64,000 nt of DNA, from contig CAWIHZ010000001.1 in NCBI GenBank assembly GCA_963835955.1, positions 62,001 to 126,000 of the forward strand, written 5' to 3'. Source of the DNA: Roseiarcus sp963835955. GTDB taxonomy: Bacteria > Pseudomonadota > Alphaproteobacteria > Rhizobiales > Beijerinckiaceae. The notes beneath the pieces are model-generated. The model was not told the DNA's origin and did not search any database. It worked only from the letters and a program-made list of their open reading frames with translations. Positions 35,536 to 43,575 of this stretch are shown here, piece by piece. The first letter of the stretch is position 1. Each line of letters begins with the position of its first letter. Made by a program: the position numbers and the translations under genes.

Positions 35536-36201
35536 TCAGATGATGTTGGCGGCGATGTTGATGGCCAGCGCCAGCACGATGGTGTTGAAGAAGAAGCCGA
35601 CCACCCCCTGGATGACGCAGATCCGGCGCATGCGCTTGGAAGTGACGTTGACGTCGGAGGTCGCGAAGGTGCAGCCGATGACGAAGGCCTGATAGAGGAA
35701 TTCGCCCCATCCCGGCTCGGCCCCGCCGGGAAATTCGAGCCCGCCGCCAAGCCCGTCGCGCGCGCGGCCGAAATAGACGCCGGCATAGTGCAGCGCGAAC
35801 ATGACCTGCAGGAAGGTCCAGGCGCTCAGGATCGTCGCCCCGACCAGCGCCAGCCGCCAGGCCTTGGGAACGCCGGTCAGATCCTTGACCGGGCCCAGCT
35901 CCCAGACGATCGCCGCCACCGCCGCCAGCGCCGCCACGATCCCCAGGATCACCAGCACCCATTGGTTCTCGTCCTCCGGCGCCGCCCTGGCGCGGGCGTC
36001 CCGGCGCCGGTCCGTCATCATGAAGGCGATCATGACCAGGAACGCCCAGGCGCCGACGTTCCAGGCCAGGAGAAGGCGCGTCGGCGCCCGAACCTCGAAC
36101 GGAAAGACGAAATAGGTCGCAACCATGATGACCGCGCCGGCGACCATGCGCGGCCGATGGGCGATGTTCGCCAGAAAGCCGCCCGAGGCCGTGTCGAGCA
36201 A
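35536..36201 (-). CDS. DUF1345 membrane protein
   Basis: A 221-residue inner-membrane protein with about five helices. It shows the DUF1345 features: LLLAWNVGAWAFLVMIAFMM, the VLVILGIVAALAAVAA helix, FLQVMFALHYAGVYFG, and the C-terminal FLYQAFVIGCTFATSDVNV followed by RRICVIQGVVGFFFNTIVLA. Function unknown. The TTG at 36201 is used as start because the first arginine-rich stretch (AHRPRM) before helix 1 is usual in the family; an internal ATG at residue 19 is the alternative. It lies 29 bases upstream of hisS and may be co-transcribed. Confidence 0.82.
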   Translation of the reverse strand: MLDTASGGFLANIAHRPRMVAGAVIMVATYFVFPFEVRAPTRLLLAWNVGAWAFLVMIAFMMTDRRRDARARAAPEDENQWVLVILGIVAALAAVAAIVWELGPVKDLTGVPKAWRLALVGATILSAWTFLQVMFALHYAGVYFGRARDGLGGGLEFPGGAEPGWGEFLYQAFVIGCTFATSDVNVTSKRMRRICVIQGVVGFFFNTIVLALAINIAANII

Positions 36202-36343
36202 TTTTGGCGGAAGGCGCGGTTTTGGAGGTCAGGGAGGCGAATTCCAGTTCCGGGCGGCGCCTGCCTTGCCCGAGGCCGCATGGAGGGTCAAGCGGACCGC
36301 CGCGCTTGACGGGCCGGTTAGCCGGAGCCTAGAGGCACGGCCG

Positions 36344-37129
36344 ATGACGGCGACGGTTTCCACGCGCGCCGACGGGCGCGTGACCTTGGTGACGATCGAG
36401 CGGCCGGAGCGGCGCAACGCCGTCGACCCTGCGACCGCGCGCGCCCTGTTCGCCGCCTTCAAGCGCTTCGACGCCGACCCGGACGCCGACGTCGCGGTGC
36501 TGACCGGCGCCGGCGGCGCGTTCTGCGCCGGGGCCGATCTTAAGGCGCTGGCGGAGGCCGAACTCGAGCCGATCGCGCCTGACGGCGAGTTCGGGCCGAT
36601 GGGGCCGACGCGGCTGAGACTCGGCAAGCCGGTGATCGCGGCGATCGAGGGGCCCGCGGTCGCGGGCGGACTGGAGCTCGCGCTGTGGTGCGACCTGAGG
36701 ATCGCGGCGCGCTCGGCGGTCTTCGGCGTCTTCAACCGCCGCTTCGGCGTGCCGCTGGTCGACCTCGGCACCATCCGCCTGCCGCGCATGGTCGGCCACG
36801 GCCGCGCGCTCGAACTGATCCTGACCGGCCGCGCGGTCGGGGCCGAGGAGGCGCTGCGGATCGGCCTCGTCAACGAAACGACCGCGGACGGCGAGGCGCT
36901 GGCCCGCGCGTGCGCGCTCGCCCGGACGCTCTGCGGCTTTCCGCAAGCCGCGATGCGCAACGACCGCCTGTCGGCGATCCAGCAATGGGACCTGGACCGG
37001 CCGAGGGCGATCGCCAACGAAGTGGCGCTCGGCCTTAAGACCCTCGCCGCGGGCGAGACGCGCGAGGGGCTCGATCGGTTCAGAAAGGGCGCCGGGCGGC
37101 ACGGAAGCTTCGAGCCGGGCGTCGGGTAG
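36344..37129 (+). CDS. Enoyl-CoA hydratase/isomerase (crotonase) family protein
   Basis: A 261-residue crotonase-fold enzyme acting on acyl-CoA thioesters. The two oxyanion-hole segments are present: GGAFCAGADLKAL and IEGPAVAGGLELALWCDLRIA. One family glutamate is seen in the second region, as expected for crotonase-like proteins, but the substrate cannot be inferred. Length is typical. The ATG at 36344 begins MTATVSTRADGRVTLVTIER. Divergent from the DUF1345 gene and followed by the atp operon. Confidence 0.9.
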   Translation: MTATVSTRADGRVTLVTIERPERRNAVDPATARALFAAFKRFDADPDADVAVLTGAGGAFCAGADLKALAEAELEPIAPDGEFGPMGPTRLRLGKPVIAAIEGPAVAGGLELALWCDLRIAARSAVFGVFNRRFGVPLVDLGTIRLPRMVGHGRALELILTGRAVGAEEALRIGLVNETTADGEALARACALARTLCGFPQAAMRNDRLSAIQQWDLDRPRAIANEVALGLKTLAAGETREGLDRFRKGAGRHGSFEPGVG

Positions 37130-37188
37130 ACGGCCAGCCCTCGTCCGTCGGCGCTTGCGCCCGAATGACCGCGTTTCGCGGCGTTCCG

Positions 37189-37221
37189 ATTTGACTTGGG
37201 GCCTAAATTTGACTTGGGGCC
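37189..37221 (+). repeat. 18-bp direct repeat upstream of atpI
   Basis: atttgacttggggcc occurs at 37189-37203 and 37207-37221, a period of 18 bases, ending about 47 bases before the atpI start. Each copy contains TTGACT, a good -35-like hexamer, though no convincing -10 follows at the usual distance. It is a candidate promoter or binding-site pair. Confidence 0.6.
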
Positions 37222-37267
37222 GAAATTCGTCGACCAGTCGCAAGCGCTAAAGGCGAGGGCTGAGGCG

Positions 37268-37756
37268 ATGAGTTCGGGTTCCGACGATCGCGACCACGAC
37301 GCGGCCCTGCGGGCGAGGCTCGACAAGCTCTCGGCGACCCTGAAGACACGGGCCAAGGCGGCGGAGGCCGCGGCGCCGCCGAGCGGGGGGCCGCGCGCCG
37401 ACAGCGGGGAAAGCGCGATCTCGCAGGGCTTGAGGGCGGGGAGCGAGTTCGTCGCCGCGGTCATCGTCGGCGCCGCGATCGGCTGGGGGGCCGATCGTCT
37501 GTTCCACACAAACCCCTTCTTTCTGATCACGTTCTTTTTCATCGGGGTCGCGGCGGGCGTTTGGAACGTGATCCGGGCGACTTCGCCCAAGGGCGGAGCT
37601 TCCGCGCGTAATTCGCCCTTGTCTCGCGCGGAGGCGCCGGATAAAGACGTGCGGCGATCGGCTCTGGGAGCCGATCCGGCGGCCTCGCAGGGGGGACGCG
37701 AAGCTTCCGGCCGGGCGCGCGAGCCCCACGGCGGGGCGGATGACGACGAGGATTAG
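37268..37756 (+). CDS. atpI: ATP synthase assembly protein AtpI
   Basis: A 162-residue protein of the AtpI/AtpZ family, which assists c-ring assembly and possibly ion supply to the ATP synthase. It has two membrane helices (SEFVAAVIVGAAIGWGADRL, FFLITFFFIGVAAGVWNVI) and charged flanks. It opens the Fo operon, 5 bases before atpB. The first ATG that makes sense is 37268 (MSSGSDDRD). The Ala/Gly/Arg-rich tail after residue 115 is longer than in many relatives. Confidence 0.88.
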   Translation: MSSGSDDRDHDAALRARLDKLSATLKTRAKAAEAAAPPSGGPRADSGESAISQGLRAGSEFVAAVIVGAAIGWGADRLFHTNPFFLITFFFIGVAAGVWNVIRATSPKGGASARNSPLSRAEAPDKDVRRSALGADPAASQGGREASGRAREPHGGADDDED

Positions 37757-37761
37757 GCGAC

Positions 37762-38529
37762 GTGGCGACCGAAACCGGACCGGCGATCAATCCGGTCGAG
37801 CAATTCGCGCTTCACCCGGTCGTTTCGATTCAGGTTGCGGGGCATGACGTCTCGCTGACCAATTCCGGGCTTTACATGTTGCTGGCGGTCGCTCTGAGCT
37901 GCCTTCTGGTCGCGATCGGCGCCAGGGGAGGCGCCGGCGTTCCCGGCCGCATGCAGGCGATGGCCGAGATGGCCTACGAATTCGTCGCCGGCATGGTGCG
38001 ATCGGCGGCGGGCGAGGCCGGCATGCGGTTTTTCCCGTTCGTCTTCTGCATCTTCTTCTTCGTGCTGCTGTGCAACCTGATCGGCTTCTTTCCTTATTCC
38101 ATGGCGGCGACGAGCCACATCATCATCACCGCCGCGCTGGCGCTGCTGGTGTTTTTCACCGTCGTCGTCGTCGGCTTCACCGAACACGGCCTGCACTTCT
38201 TCAAGCTGTTCGTTCCCCCCGGGGTGCCGATCTACATCTTGCCGCTGGTGGTGGCGATCGAGATCGTCTCCTTCCTGTCGCGCCCGGTCAGCCACTCGGT
38301 GCGTCTGTTCGCCAACATGCTCGCCGGCCACATCACCCTCAACGTCTTCGGCAGCTTCGTCGTCATGCTGCTCGGCGCCGGCGCCGCGACCAAGGCGCTC
38401 GCCATTCTGCCGTTCGCGGCGACGATCGCGCTCGACGCCCTCGAATTGCTGGTGGTGTTGCTGCAGGCCTACGTGTTCGCCATGCTGACCTGCATGTATA
38501 TCAACGACGCCCTTCACCCCGGTCACTGA
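37762..38529 (+). CDS. atpB: ATP synthase Fo subunit a
   Basis: Membrane subunit that forms the proton half-channels next to the c ring. It is 255 residues with five or six helices. The essential arginine is R181 in SVRLFANMLAGHITLN, and the C-terminal LLVVLLQAYVFAMLTCMYIN is typical. It starts with GTG at 37762, five bases after atpI, the only sensible start for MATETGPAINPVEQF. Confidence 0.97.
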   Translation: MATETGPAINPVEQFALHPVVSIQVAGHDVSLTNSGLYMLLAVALSCLLVAIGARGGAGVPGRMQAMAEMAYEFVAGMVRSAAGEAGMRFFPFVFCIFFFVLLCNLIGFFPYSMAATSHIIITAALALLVFFTVVVVGFTEHGLHFFKLFVPPGVPIYILPLVVAIEIVSFLSRPVSHSVRLFANMLAGHITLNVFGSFVVMLLGAGAATKALAILPFAATIALDALELLVVLLQAYVFAMLTCMYINDALHPGH

Positions 38530-38573
38530 CCAACCCGAAGACGTTTCTTTCGCAAGCGAAACAGGAGTGACGA

Positions 38574-38813
38574 ATGGAGCCGCATGAACTCGCGATCGCC
38601 GCCAAGTACATCGGCGCTGGCCTCGCCGCCATCGGAACCGGCGCCGCCGGCATCGGCGTCGGCACGTTGTTCGGCCAGTTCCTGAATGGCGCGCTGCGCA
38701 ATCCGTCGGCTGTCGACGGGCAGTTCGGCCGTCTGATTTTCGGCTTCGCGGTGACGGAAGCGCTCGGCATTTTCGCGCTGCTGATCTCGTTCCTGTTGCT
38801 GTTCGCCGTCTGA
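38574..38813 (+). CDS. atpE: ATP synthase Fo subunit c
   Basis: A 79-residue proton-carrying ring subunit, two helices with the short polar loop LRNPSAVDGQ. The proton-binding carboxylate is E62 in FAVTEALGIFALL. The N-terminal helix contains the GxGxGxG pattern (GAAGIGVG). No signal peptide. An alanine/glycine-rich sequence with Glu (not the Na+-binding set) indicates a proton-driven ring. Confidence 0.97.
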   Translation: MEPHELAIAAKYIGAGLAAIGTGAAGIGVGTLFGQFLNGALRNPSAVDGQFGRLIFGFAVTEALGIFALLISFLLLFAV

Positions 38814-38893
38814 CGATCAAGGATCAGCCGCCGATCCGCGGAAAGGCGCAAAACCGCGCGCTCCGGGGTTTCGGCGTCAGGGAGGACTAGGCG

Positions 38894-39457
38894 ATGGCTC
38901 AGCCTGCGCAATCGACGCCCGCCCAGACGACGCAGGCCGCGGTCGGTCATGAGGGCGCCGACCATCCGAACTTCCCGCCGTTCGACCCCAGCACGTTTCC
39001 TTCCCAGCTCGTCTGGTTCGCGATCGCGTTCGGCGTTCTGTACTGGTACATGTCGAAGCGCGCCTTGCCCCAGCTCGGCGCGGTGATCGAAGCGCGCAGG
39101 GCGCGGATCGCCAGCGATCTCGACGACGCGACCGCGATGCAGCAGCGCGCCGACGCCGCCGCCGCCGCCCACGCGAAGACCCTGGCCGACGCGCGCGCGA
39201 AGGCCCAGGGAGTGGCGCAGGCCGCTCGGGACCGGCTCGCGGCCGAATCCGAGGCGAGGCGCAAGACGCTCGAGGATGAACTGGCGGTCAAGCTCGCCGC
39301 GGCCGAGCGGCAGATCGCGGCGATGCGCGCCGAGGCGATGACGAATGTCGCCGCAATCGCGCGCGAGGCCACGGGCGCGATCGTGGAGCGGCTCGGCGGG
39401 CGTCCCGCCGATCCGGCGGCGGTCGCCGCCGCGGTCGATTCGGTCAAATCGCGTTGA
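38894..39457 (+). CDS. atpF': ATP synthase Fo subunit b' (AtpF')
   Basis: A 187-residue peripheral-stalk subunit. One membrane helix (FPSQLVWFAIAFGVLYWYMS) follows a polar, Ala/Thr-rich start, and a long Ala/Arg/Glu coiled coil fills the rest, ending PAAVAAAVDSVKSR. Having both b' and b genes in tandem is usual for alphaproteobacteria and phototrophs. It ends 10 bases before atpF. Confidence 0.93.
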   Translation: MAQPAQSTPAQTTQAAVGHEGADHPNFPPFDPSTFPSQLVWFAIAFGVLYWYMSKRALPQLGAVIEARRARIASDLDDATAMQQRADAAAAAHAKTLADARAKAQGVAQAARDRLAAESEARRKTLEDELAVKLAAAERQIAAMRAEAMTNVAAIAREATGAIVERLGGRPADPAAVAAAVDSVKSR

Positions 39458-39467
39458 GCGGAGACCC

Positions 39468-39956
39468 ATGATGAAACTCGACCCGGAGTTTTTCGTCCTC
39501 CTCGGCTTCCTCGTCTTCATCGGCATCGGCGTCTATCTCGGCGCCCATCGCGCCGTGTTGAAGGCGCTCGACGCGCGCGGAGAAGCGATCGCGTCCGAAC
39601 TCGCCCAGGCCGCGAGGCTGAGGCAGGAGGCGACCGAGCTGGTGGCGAGCTTCGAGAAAAAGACCGCCGAAGCCGAGGCCAACGCCGCCGCGATCGTGGC
39701 CGAAGCCCGCGCGCAGGCCGAGCAATTGGCCGCCGACGCCGCCGCTCGCATGGAAGATTTTATCGCCCGGCGAACCAGGCAGGCGGAGGCCAAGATCGCC
39801 TTCGCCGAATCCCAGGCCGCCGCGGACGTTCGCGCCGCCGCCGCCGACCATGCGGCAAGAGCCGCCGAAGTCGTCCTGCGCGATCAGATGCAGGGCTCGG
39901 GCGGCCGCGAGCTCGTGGCTCGCGAGATCGCCGACCTCGGAGGCCGGCTCAACTGA
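39468..39956 (+). CDS. atpF: ATP synthase Fo subunit b
   Basis: A 162-residue stalk subunit with an N-terminal membrane helix (EFFVLLGFLVFIGIGVYLGA) and an Ala/Glu/Arg-rich coiled coil. It pairs with b' to link Fo and F1. The ATG at 39468 (first of two consecutive ATGs) is used. The F1 genes are not in the window, as expected for the split ATP synthase loci of Rhizobiales. Confidence 0.94.
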   Translation: MMKLDPEFFVLLGFLVFIGIGVYLGAHRAVLKALDARGEAIASELAQAARLRQEATELVASFEKKTAEAEANAAAIVAEARAQAEQLAADAAARMEDFIARRTRQAEAKIAFAESQAAADVRAAAADHAARAAEVVLRDQMQGSGGRELVAREIADLGGRLN

Positions 39957-40115
39957 CGCTTTGGCCGCGACGCTCTTGATTTGACTGGCGAAGCGCCTCA
40001 TTGTCCGGCGGCGAGCGGACGAGCGAGGGTTCCGCCGGGAGCGGGCGGCTCGGGCCGACTGGGCGACGCGCCCTCGATGCGAGCCGCGCAGGAAGGCGAG
40101 AGGGGAACGACCGCA

Positions 40116-40640
40116 ATGAATCGCGCGATCATCGGTCTGCTGCTGATTTTCGGCTTTCAGTCGCTGGCGCACGCCGCGGGCCGCGCGCCCCGCGGCGACC
40201 TGTTCTACGGGGTTCCGGCGGAGGCGCGCTGGGCGCCGTTCTGGGACCGGCTGCCCGCCTGCGACGACGCTGGCGTGTTGTCGACGATCAGCGGCCGGTT
40301 CGCCCAGACCCAGCGAACGTATTGGAACCCTGAACTGGCGATCGCCGGGTTCGACCGGGTGCGCGAAATCGGCTTCAGGGCCAACGGGCTGTCCTATATC
40401 CCGCGCCGCTATTGCGTCGCCCGCGCCGCGATGAGCGATCTCAAGCTGCGAACCGTCGTCTACGCCGTCGGGGACAATCTCGGCATCATCGGCGAGAGCT
40501 GGGGCGTCGAATGGTGCGTCGTCGGCCTCGATCCGATGCACGCCTATGCTCCCGGCTGCAGCGTCATCAAGCCATTCATCGCGCGATGGCTGACCGTGCA
40601 GCCGTGGCTCGGCGGTTACGGCCTGCGGGCGCGCTACTGA
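40116..40640 (+). CDS. Secreted protein of unknown function (174 aa)
   Basis: Signal peptide MNRAIIGLLLIFGFQSLAHA is followed by a mature part with four cysteines (in the PACDDAG, RRYCVARAA, EWCVVG and PGCSVIKP stretches), which suggests two disulfides. Its central FRANGLSYIPRRYC and GESWGVEWCVVGLDPMHAY are shared, from memory, with conserved hypothetical proteins of alphaproteobacteria. No catalytic motif. It lies 34 bases before the RNase T2 gene and is probably co-transcribed, so both may act in the periplasm. Confidence 0.8.
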   Translation: MNRAIIGLLLIFGFQSLAHAAGRAPRGDLFYGVPAEARWAPFWDRLPACDDAGVLSTISGRFAQTQRTYWNPELAIAGFDRVREIGFRANGLSYIPRRYCVARAAMSDLKLRTVVYAVGDNLGIIGESWGVEWCVVGLDPMHAYAPGCSVIKPFIARWLTVQPWLGGYGLRARY

Positions 40641-40674
40641 GACGCCCCGCGCGAGCCCCCTTCGAAAGGCCTCC

Positions 40675-41343
40675 ATGATTTTGCGTTTCGCGCTGAGGAT
40701 CGCGGCCGGCGCGCTGACGCTGATCGGCCTGCCGGCGCCTTCTTTCGGCCAGAGCGCGCCGCCGGTCGCGACCCTGCCGTTCGACTATTATGTGATGACG
40801 CTGTCCTGGTCGCCCGGCTTTTGCGACCTCGGCGGCGAGAAAAAGTCGCCGCGGCAATGCGCGGCCGGGTCCGGCGACGGCTTTGTCGTCCACGGCCTGT
40901 GGCCAAACGACCGCTATCGTCCGAATCCGGAAGCCTGCGGTCCGGACGTCTACGTATCCTCAGCCGACTTGGCGGCGGCGCGGGGTCTTTATCCCTCCCA
41001 GGGGCTCGCCGCTTACGAATACCGCAAGCACGGAGCCTGCACCGGCTTGAGCCCGCACGACTATTTCGCCGCGGTCCGATATGTGCGCGATCAGCTCGCC
41101 ATTCCGGAGATTTTGCGGGCGCCCCGGCAGCGGCTGAGCGTCTCTCCCGCCGATCTCGAGCAGGCCTTCATCGCCGCCAACGCCAATCTGCATCCCGACA
41201 ACATGGCGATCACCTGCCGCCATGGCGAACTCGTCGACGTTCGTTTCTGCCTGTCGAAGGATCTCAAGGCCTTCGCTCTCTGTCCGAAGGTCTCCGGCCA
41301 TACATGCCATTCAACCTCGATCGCCGTCGCGCCGGTGCGGTGA
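40675..41343 (+). CDS. Ribonuclease T2 family protein
   Basis: A 222-residue secreted endoribonuclease. A signal peptide covers residues 1-~26 (LTLIGLPAPSFGQ). The two active-site segments are CAS I, GFVVHGLWPND (H73), and CAS II, YEYRKHGACTG (E115, K118, H119). Several Cys residues fit disulfide bonding in the periplasm. RNase T2 enzymes degrade external or periplasmic RNA through 2',3'-cyclic phosphates. It directly follows the secreted 174-aa protein gene. Confidence 0.93.
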   Translation: MILRFALRIAAGALTLIGLPAPSFGQSAPPVATLPFDYYVMTLSWSPGFCDLGGEKKSPRQCAAGSGDGFVVHGLWPNDRYRPNPEACGPDVYVSSADLAAARGLYPSQGLAAYEYRKHGACTGLSPHDYFAAVRYVRDQLAIPEILRAPRQRLSVSPADLEQAFIAANANLHPDNMAITCRHGELVDVRFCLSKDLKAFALCPKVSGHTCHSTSIAVAPVR

Positions 41344-41395
41344 CTGGCGCGATGGCGCCAGGCGCCGCCTCGATTCCAGACCGGCCGAACGGCCG

Positions 41396-42259
41396 ATGAA
41401 CTATCGCCACGCCTTTCACGCCGGCAATTTCGCCGATGTGTTCAAGCACGCGATTCTCGCGCGCATCCTTGTCTATCTGACGAGAAAGGAGGCGCCGGTT
41501 CGCTTCATCGACACTCATGCCGGCGCCGGGCGCTTCGATCTTTCCGGCCCGGAAGCGGCGCGCTCGCCGGAATGGCGCGACGGCGTCGCCCGGCTCCTCA
41601 GGGCTTCGCCGCCCGCCCCGGTCGCGAGCCTGCTTCGGCCCTATCTTCAGGCCGTCGGCCCATACGACGCCGACGGCATGCCGGCCTCCTATCCCGGCTC
41701 GCCGGCGATCGCCCAGGCGTTGCTGCGGCCGCAGGACCGGATCGCGCTTTGCGAGGCGCAGGCCGAAGAGCGCGCGAAGCTGGTCGCCGCGCTCGGGCGC
41801 GACGGCCGCCTCAGCATTGTCGGCACCGACGGCTATGTCGCGCTCAACGCCTATGCGCCGCCCAAGGAGCGGCGCGGCCTGGCGCTGATCGACCCGCCGT
41901 TCGAGGCCGCCGACGAGGCCGACCGCGTTGCGGGAGCCTTGGCGCGCGCGCTTCGCAAATGGCCGACCGGGGTCTACGCGGCGTGGCGCCCGATCCGCGA
42001 ATCCATGGCCGACGCGCGCTTCCTCAACGCGGTCGCCGCGATCGGCGCGCCAAACATCCTGCGGCTCGAACTCGACGTCGGGCCTGGGCCCGCCGGCGTC
42101 CACGGCCAAGAGCCCCTGGCCCGCGCCGGCCTGATCGTCGTCAACCCGCCGCATACGCTCGCCAAAGAGGCGCGGGCGCTGCTGCCCTGGCTCGCCAGAC
42201 TTCTTGCGCGGGACGGGCGCGGCGCGCATCTCTGCGCGTGGTTGACCGAACCGAGGTGA
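41396..42259 (+). CDS. rlmJ: 23S rRNA (adenine-2030-N6)-methyltransferase RlmJ
   Basis: A 287-residue enzyme that methylates A2030 of 23S rRNA. It opens with MNYRHAFHAGNFADVFKHAI, the RlmJ hallmark, and shows FIDTHAGAGRFDL (motif I), then the catalytic ALIDPPFEAADEA (DPPF in place of the more common DPPY). The ATG at 41396 is used; a longer frame overlaps the RNase T2 gene and is not homologous. It ends 78 bases before the next gene on the same strand. Confidence 0.93.
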   Translation: MNYRHAFHAGNFADVFKHAILARILVYLTRKEAPVRFIDTHAGAGRFDLSGPEAARSPEWRDGVARLLRASPPAPVASLLRPYLQAVGPYDADGMPASYPGSPAIAQALLRPQDRIALCEAQAEERAKLVAALGRDGRLSIVGTDGYVALNAYAPPKERRGLALIDPPFEAADEADRVAGALARALRKWPTGVYAAWRPIRESMADARFLNAVAAIGAPNILRLELDVGPGPAGVHGQEPLARAGLIVVNPPHTLAKEARALLPWLARLLARDGRGAHLCAWLTEPR

Positions 42260-42337
42260 GCGGGCGGGCTTGCGCCCTTGCCGGCGCCTCGCCAATCAGT
42301 TTATGTGCGAACGAATTCGCGACTCCGGGGGCTTTCG

Positions 42338-43297
42338 ATGGCGCTGCCGAACGTTCTCAAGGACAAGCTGCGCCTGCCGGTCGTCGGCGCGCCGCTGTTC
42401 ATCATCTCGCATCCGGCGCTGGTGATCGCCCAGTGCAAGGCGGGAATCGTCGGCGCGTTTCCCGCCCTGAACGCGCGTCCGATTTCGCAGCTCGACGAGT
42501 GGCTGCACGAAATCACCGAAACGCTGGCCGCACATGACCGCGCGCATCCGGAAAGCCCGGCCGCGCCCTACGCGGTCAACCAGATCGTCCACAAATCGAA
42601 TACGCGTCTGGAGGAGGACCTCGCGCTCACCGTCAAGTGGAAGGCGCCGGTCGTCATCACCTCGCTCGGCGCGCGCGAGGACGTGAACTCGGCGGTCCAC
42701 GGCTACGGCGGCGTGACCCTGCACGACATCATCAACAACCGCCACGCCCACAAGGCGATCGAAAAGGGCGCCGACGGCCTGATCGCGGTCGCCGCGGGCG
42801 CGGGCGGCCATGCGGGCCCGCTTTCGCCCTTTGCGTTGATCCAGGACGTCCGCTCCTGGTTCGACGGGCCTCTGCTGTTGTCGGGCGCCATCGCCACCGG
42901 CCACGCGGTTCTGGCCGCGCAGGCGATGGGCGCGGACCTCGCCTACATCGGCTCGGCGTTCGTCGCCACCGCCGAAGCGCGCGCGATCGACGACTACAAG
43001 CAGGCGATCGTCGACGGCGACGCGTCCCACATCGTCGGATCGACCCTGTTCACGGGAGTCTTTGGCAACTACCTGCGTCCGTCGATCGCCAGGGCCGGAT
43101 TCGACCCGGACAACCTGCCGCATGGCGACGTCAAGACGATGAATTTCGCCGGCGGCTCGTCCAAAGCCAAGGCCTGGCGGGACATATGGGGAAGCGGCCA
43201 GGGCATCGGCGCGGTCAAGTCAGTGCAGCCGGCGGCCGAGCTGGTCGCGCGGCTCGAGCGCGAATACGCCGAGGCGAAACGACGCTTGTGCGGCTAG
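42338..43297 (+). CDS. Nitronate monooxygenase (2-nitropropane dioxygenase family)
   Basis: FMN-dependent oxidase of nitronates, 319 residues. Family features: LPVVGAPLFIISHPALVIAQ, then NQIVHKSN, the flavin-binding GADGLIAVAAGAGGHAG with the catalytic-type His, and the C-terminal YIGSAFVATAEARA. It probably detoxifies alkyl nitronates; other TIM-barrel FMN enzymes of the family are also possible. The ATG at 42338 begins MALPNVLKDKLRLPV. Confidence 0.9.
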   Translation: MALPNVLKDKLRLPVVGAPLFIISHPALVIAQCKAGIVGAFPALNARPISQLDEWLHEITETLAAHDRAHPESPAAPYAVNQIVHKSNTRLEEDLALTVKWKAPVVITSLGAREDVNSAVHGYGGVTLHDIINNRHAHKAIEKGADGLIAVAAGAGGHAGPLSPFALIQDVRSWFDGPLLLSGAIATGHAVLAAQAMGADLAYIGSAFVATAEARAIDDYKQAIVDGDASHIVGSTLFTGVFGNYLRPSIARAGFDPDNLPHGDVKTMNFAGGSSKAKAWRDIWGSGQGIGAVKSVQPAAELVARLEREYAEAKRRLCG

Positions 43298-43524
43298 AGG
43301 CGAAGGCCGCGTCAAGATCAACCTTGGTCCTGAAGGTGGATAACGGGGACAACCCGCCGGCGCCTTTCGAATCCCTTTGGAGCGCGCCAAATTTCAGCCC
43401 ATGCTGAAGCCGTGACGGGGACGTCATGGGGGAGAGGTAGGCGGCCCGCGGCCCTTGTCGCTGTCGGCCGGCCGTGCGAATGCTTTCCCATCGCCGATTC
43501 TCTTGAACGTGCGTTCGCGTCAAA
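43298..43524. other. Spacer before dnaB; no supported gene
   Basis: About 230 bases without recognisable genes. Promoter elements for dnaB should be here, but none is clear by eye. Confidence 0.45.
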
Positions 43525-43564
43525 CCTTCGAGCAACCAGAGACGCCTTCGAGCAACTGGAGACG
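43525..43564. repeat. 20-bp tandem duplication just before dnaB
   Basis: Two 20-base units, at 43525 and 43545, both ccttcgagcaacNNgagacg with only the two N positions different (ca versus tg). They end 11 bases before the dnaB start and occupy the ribosome-binding region. Confidence 0.8.
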
Positions 43565-43575
43565 CGCCCATCGCC

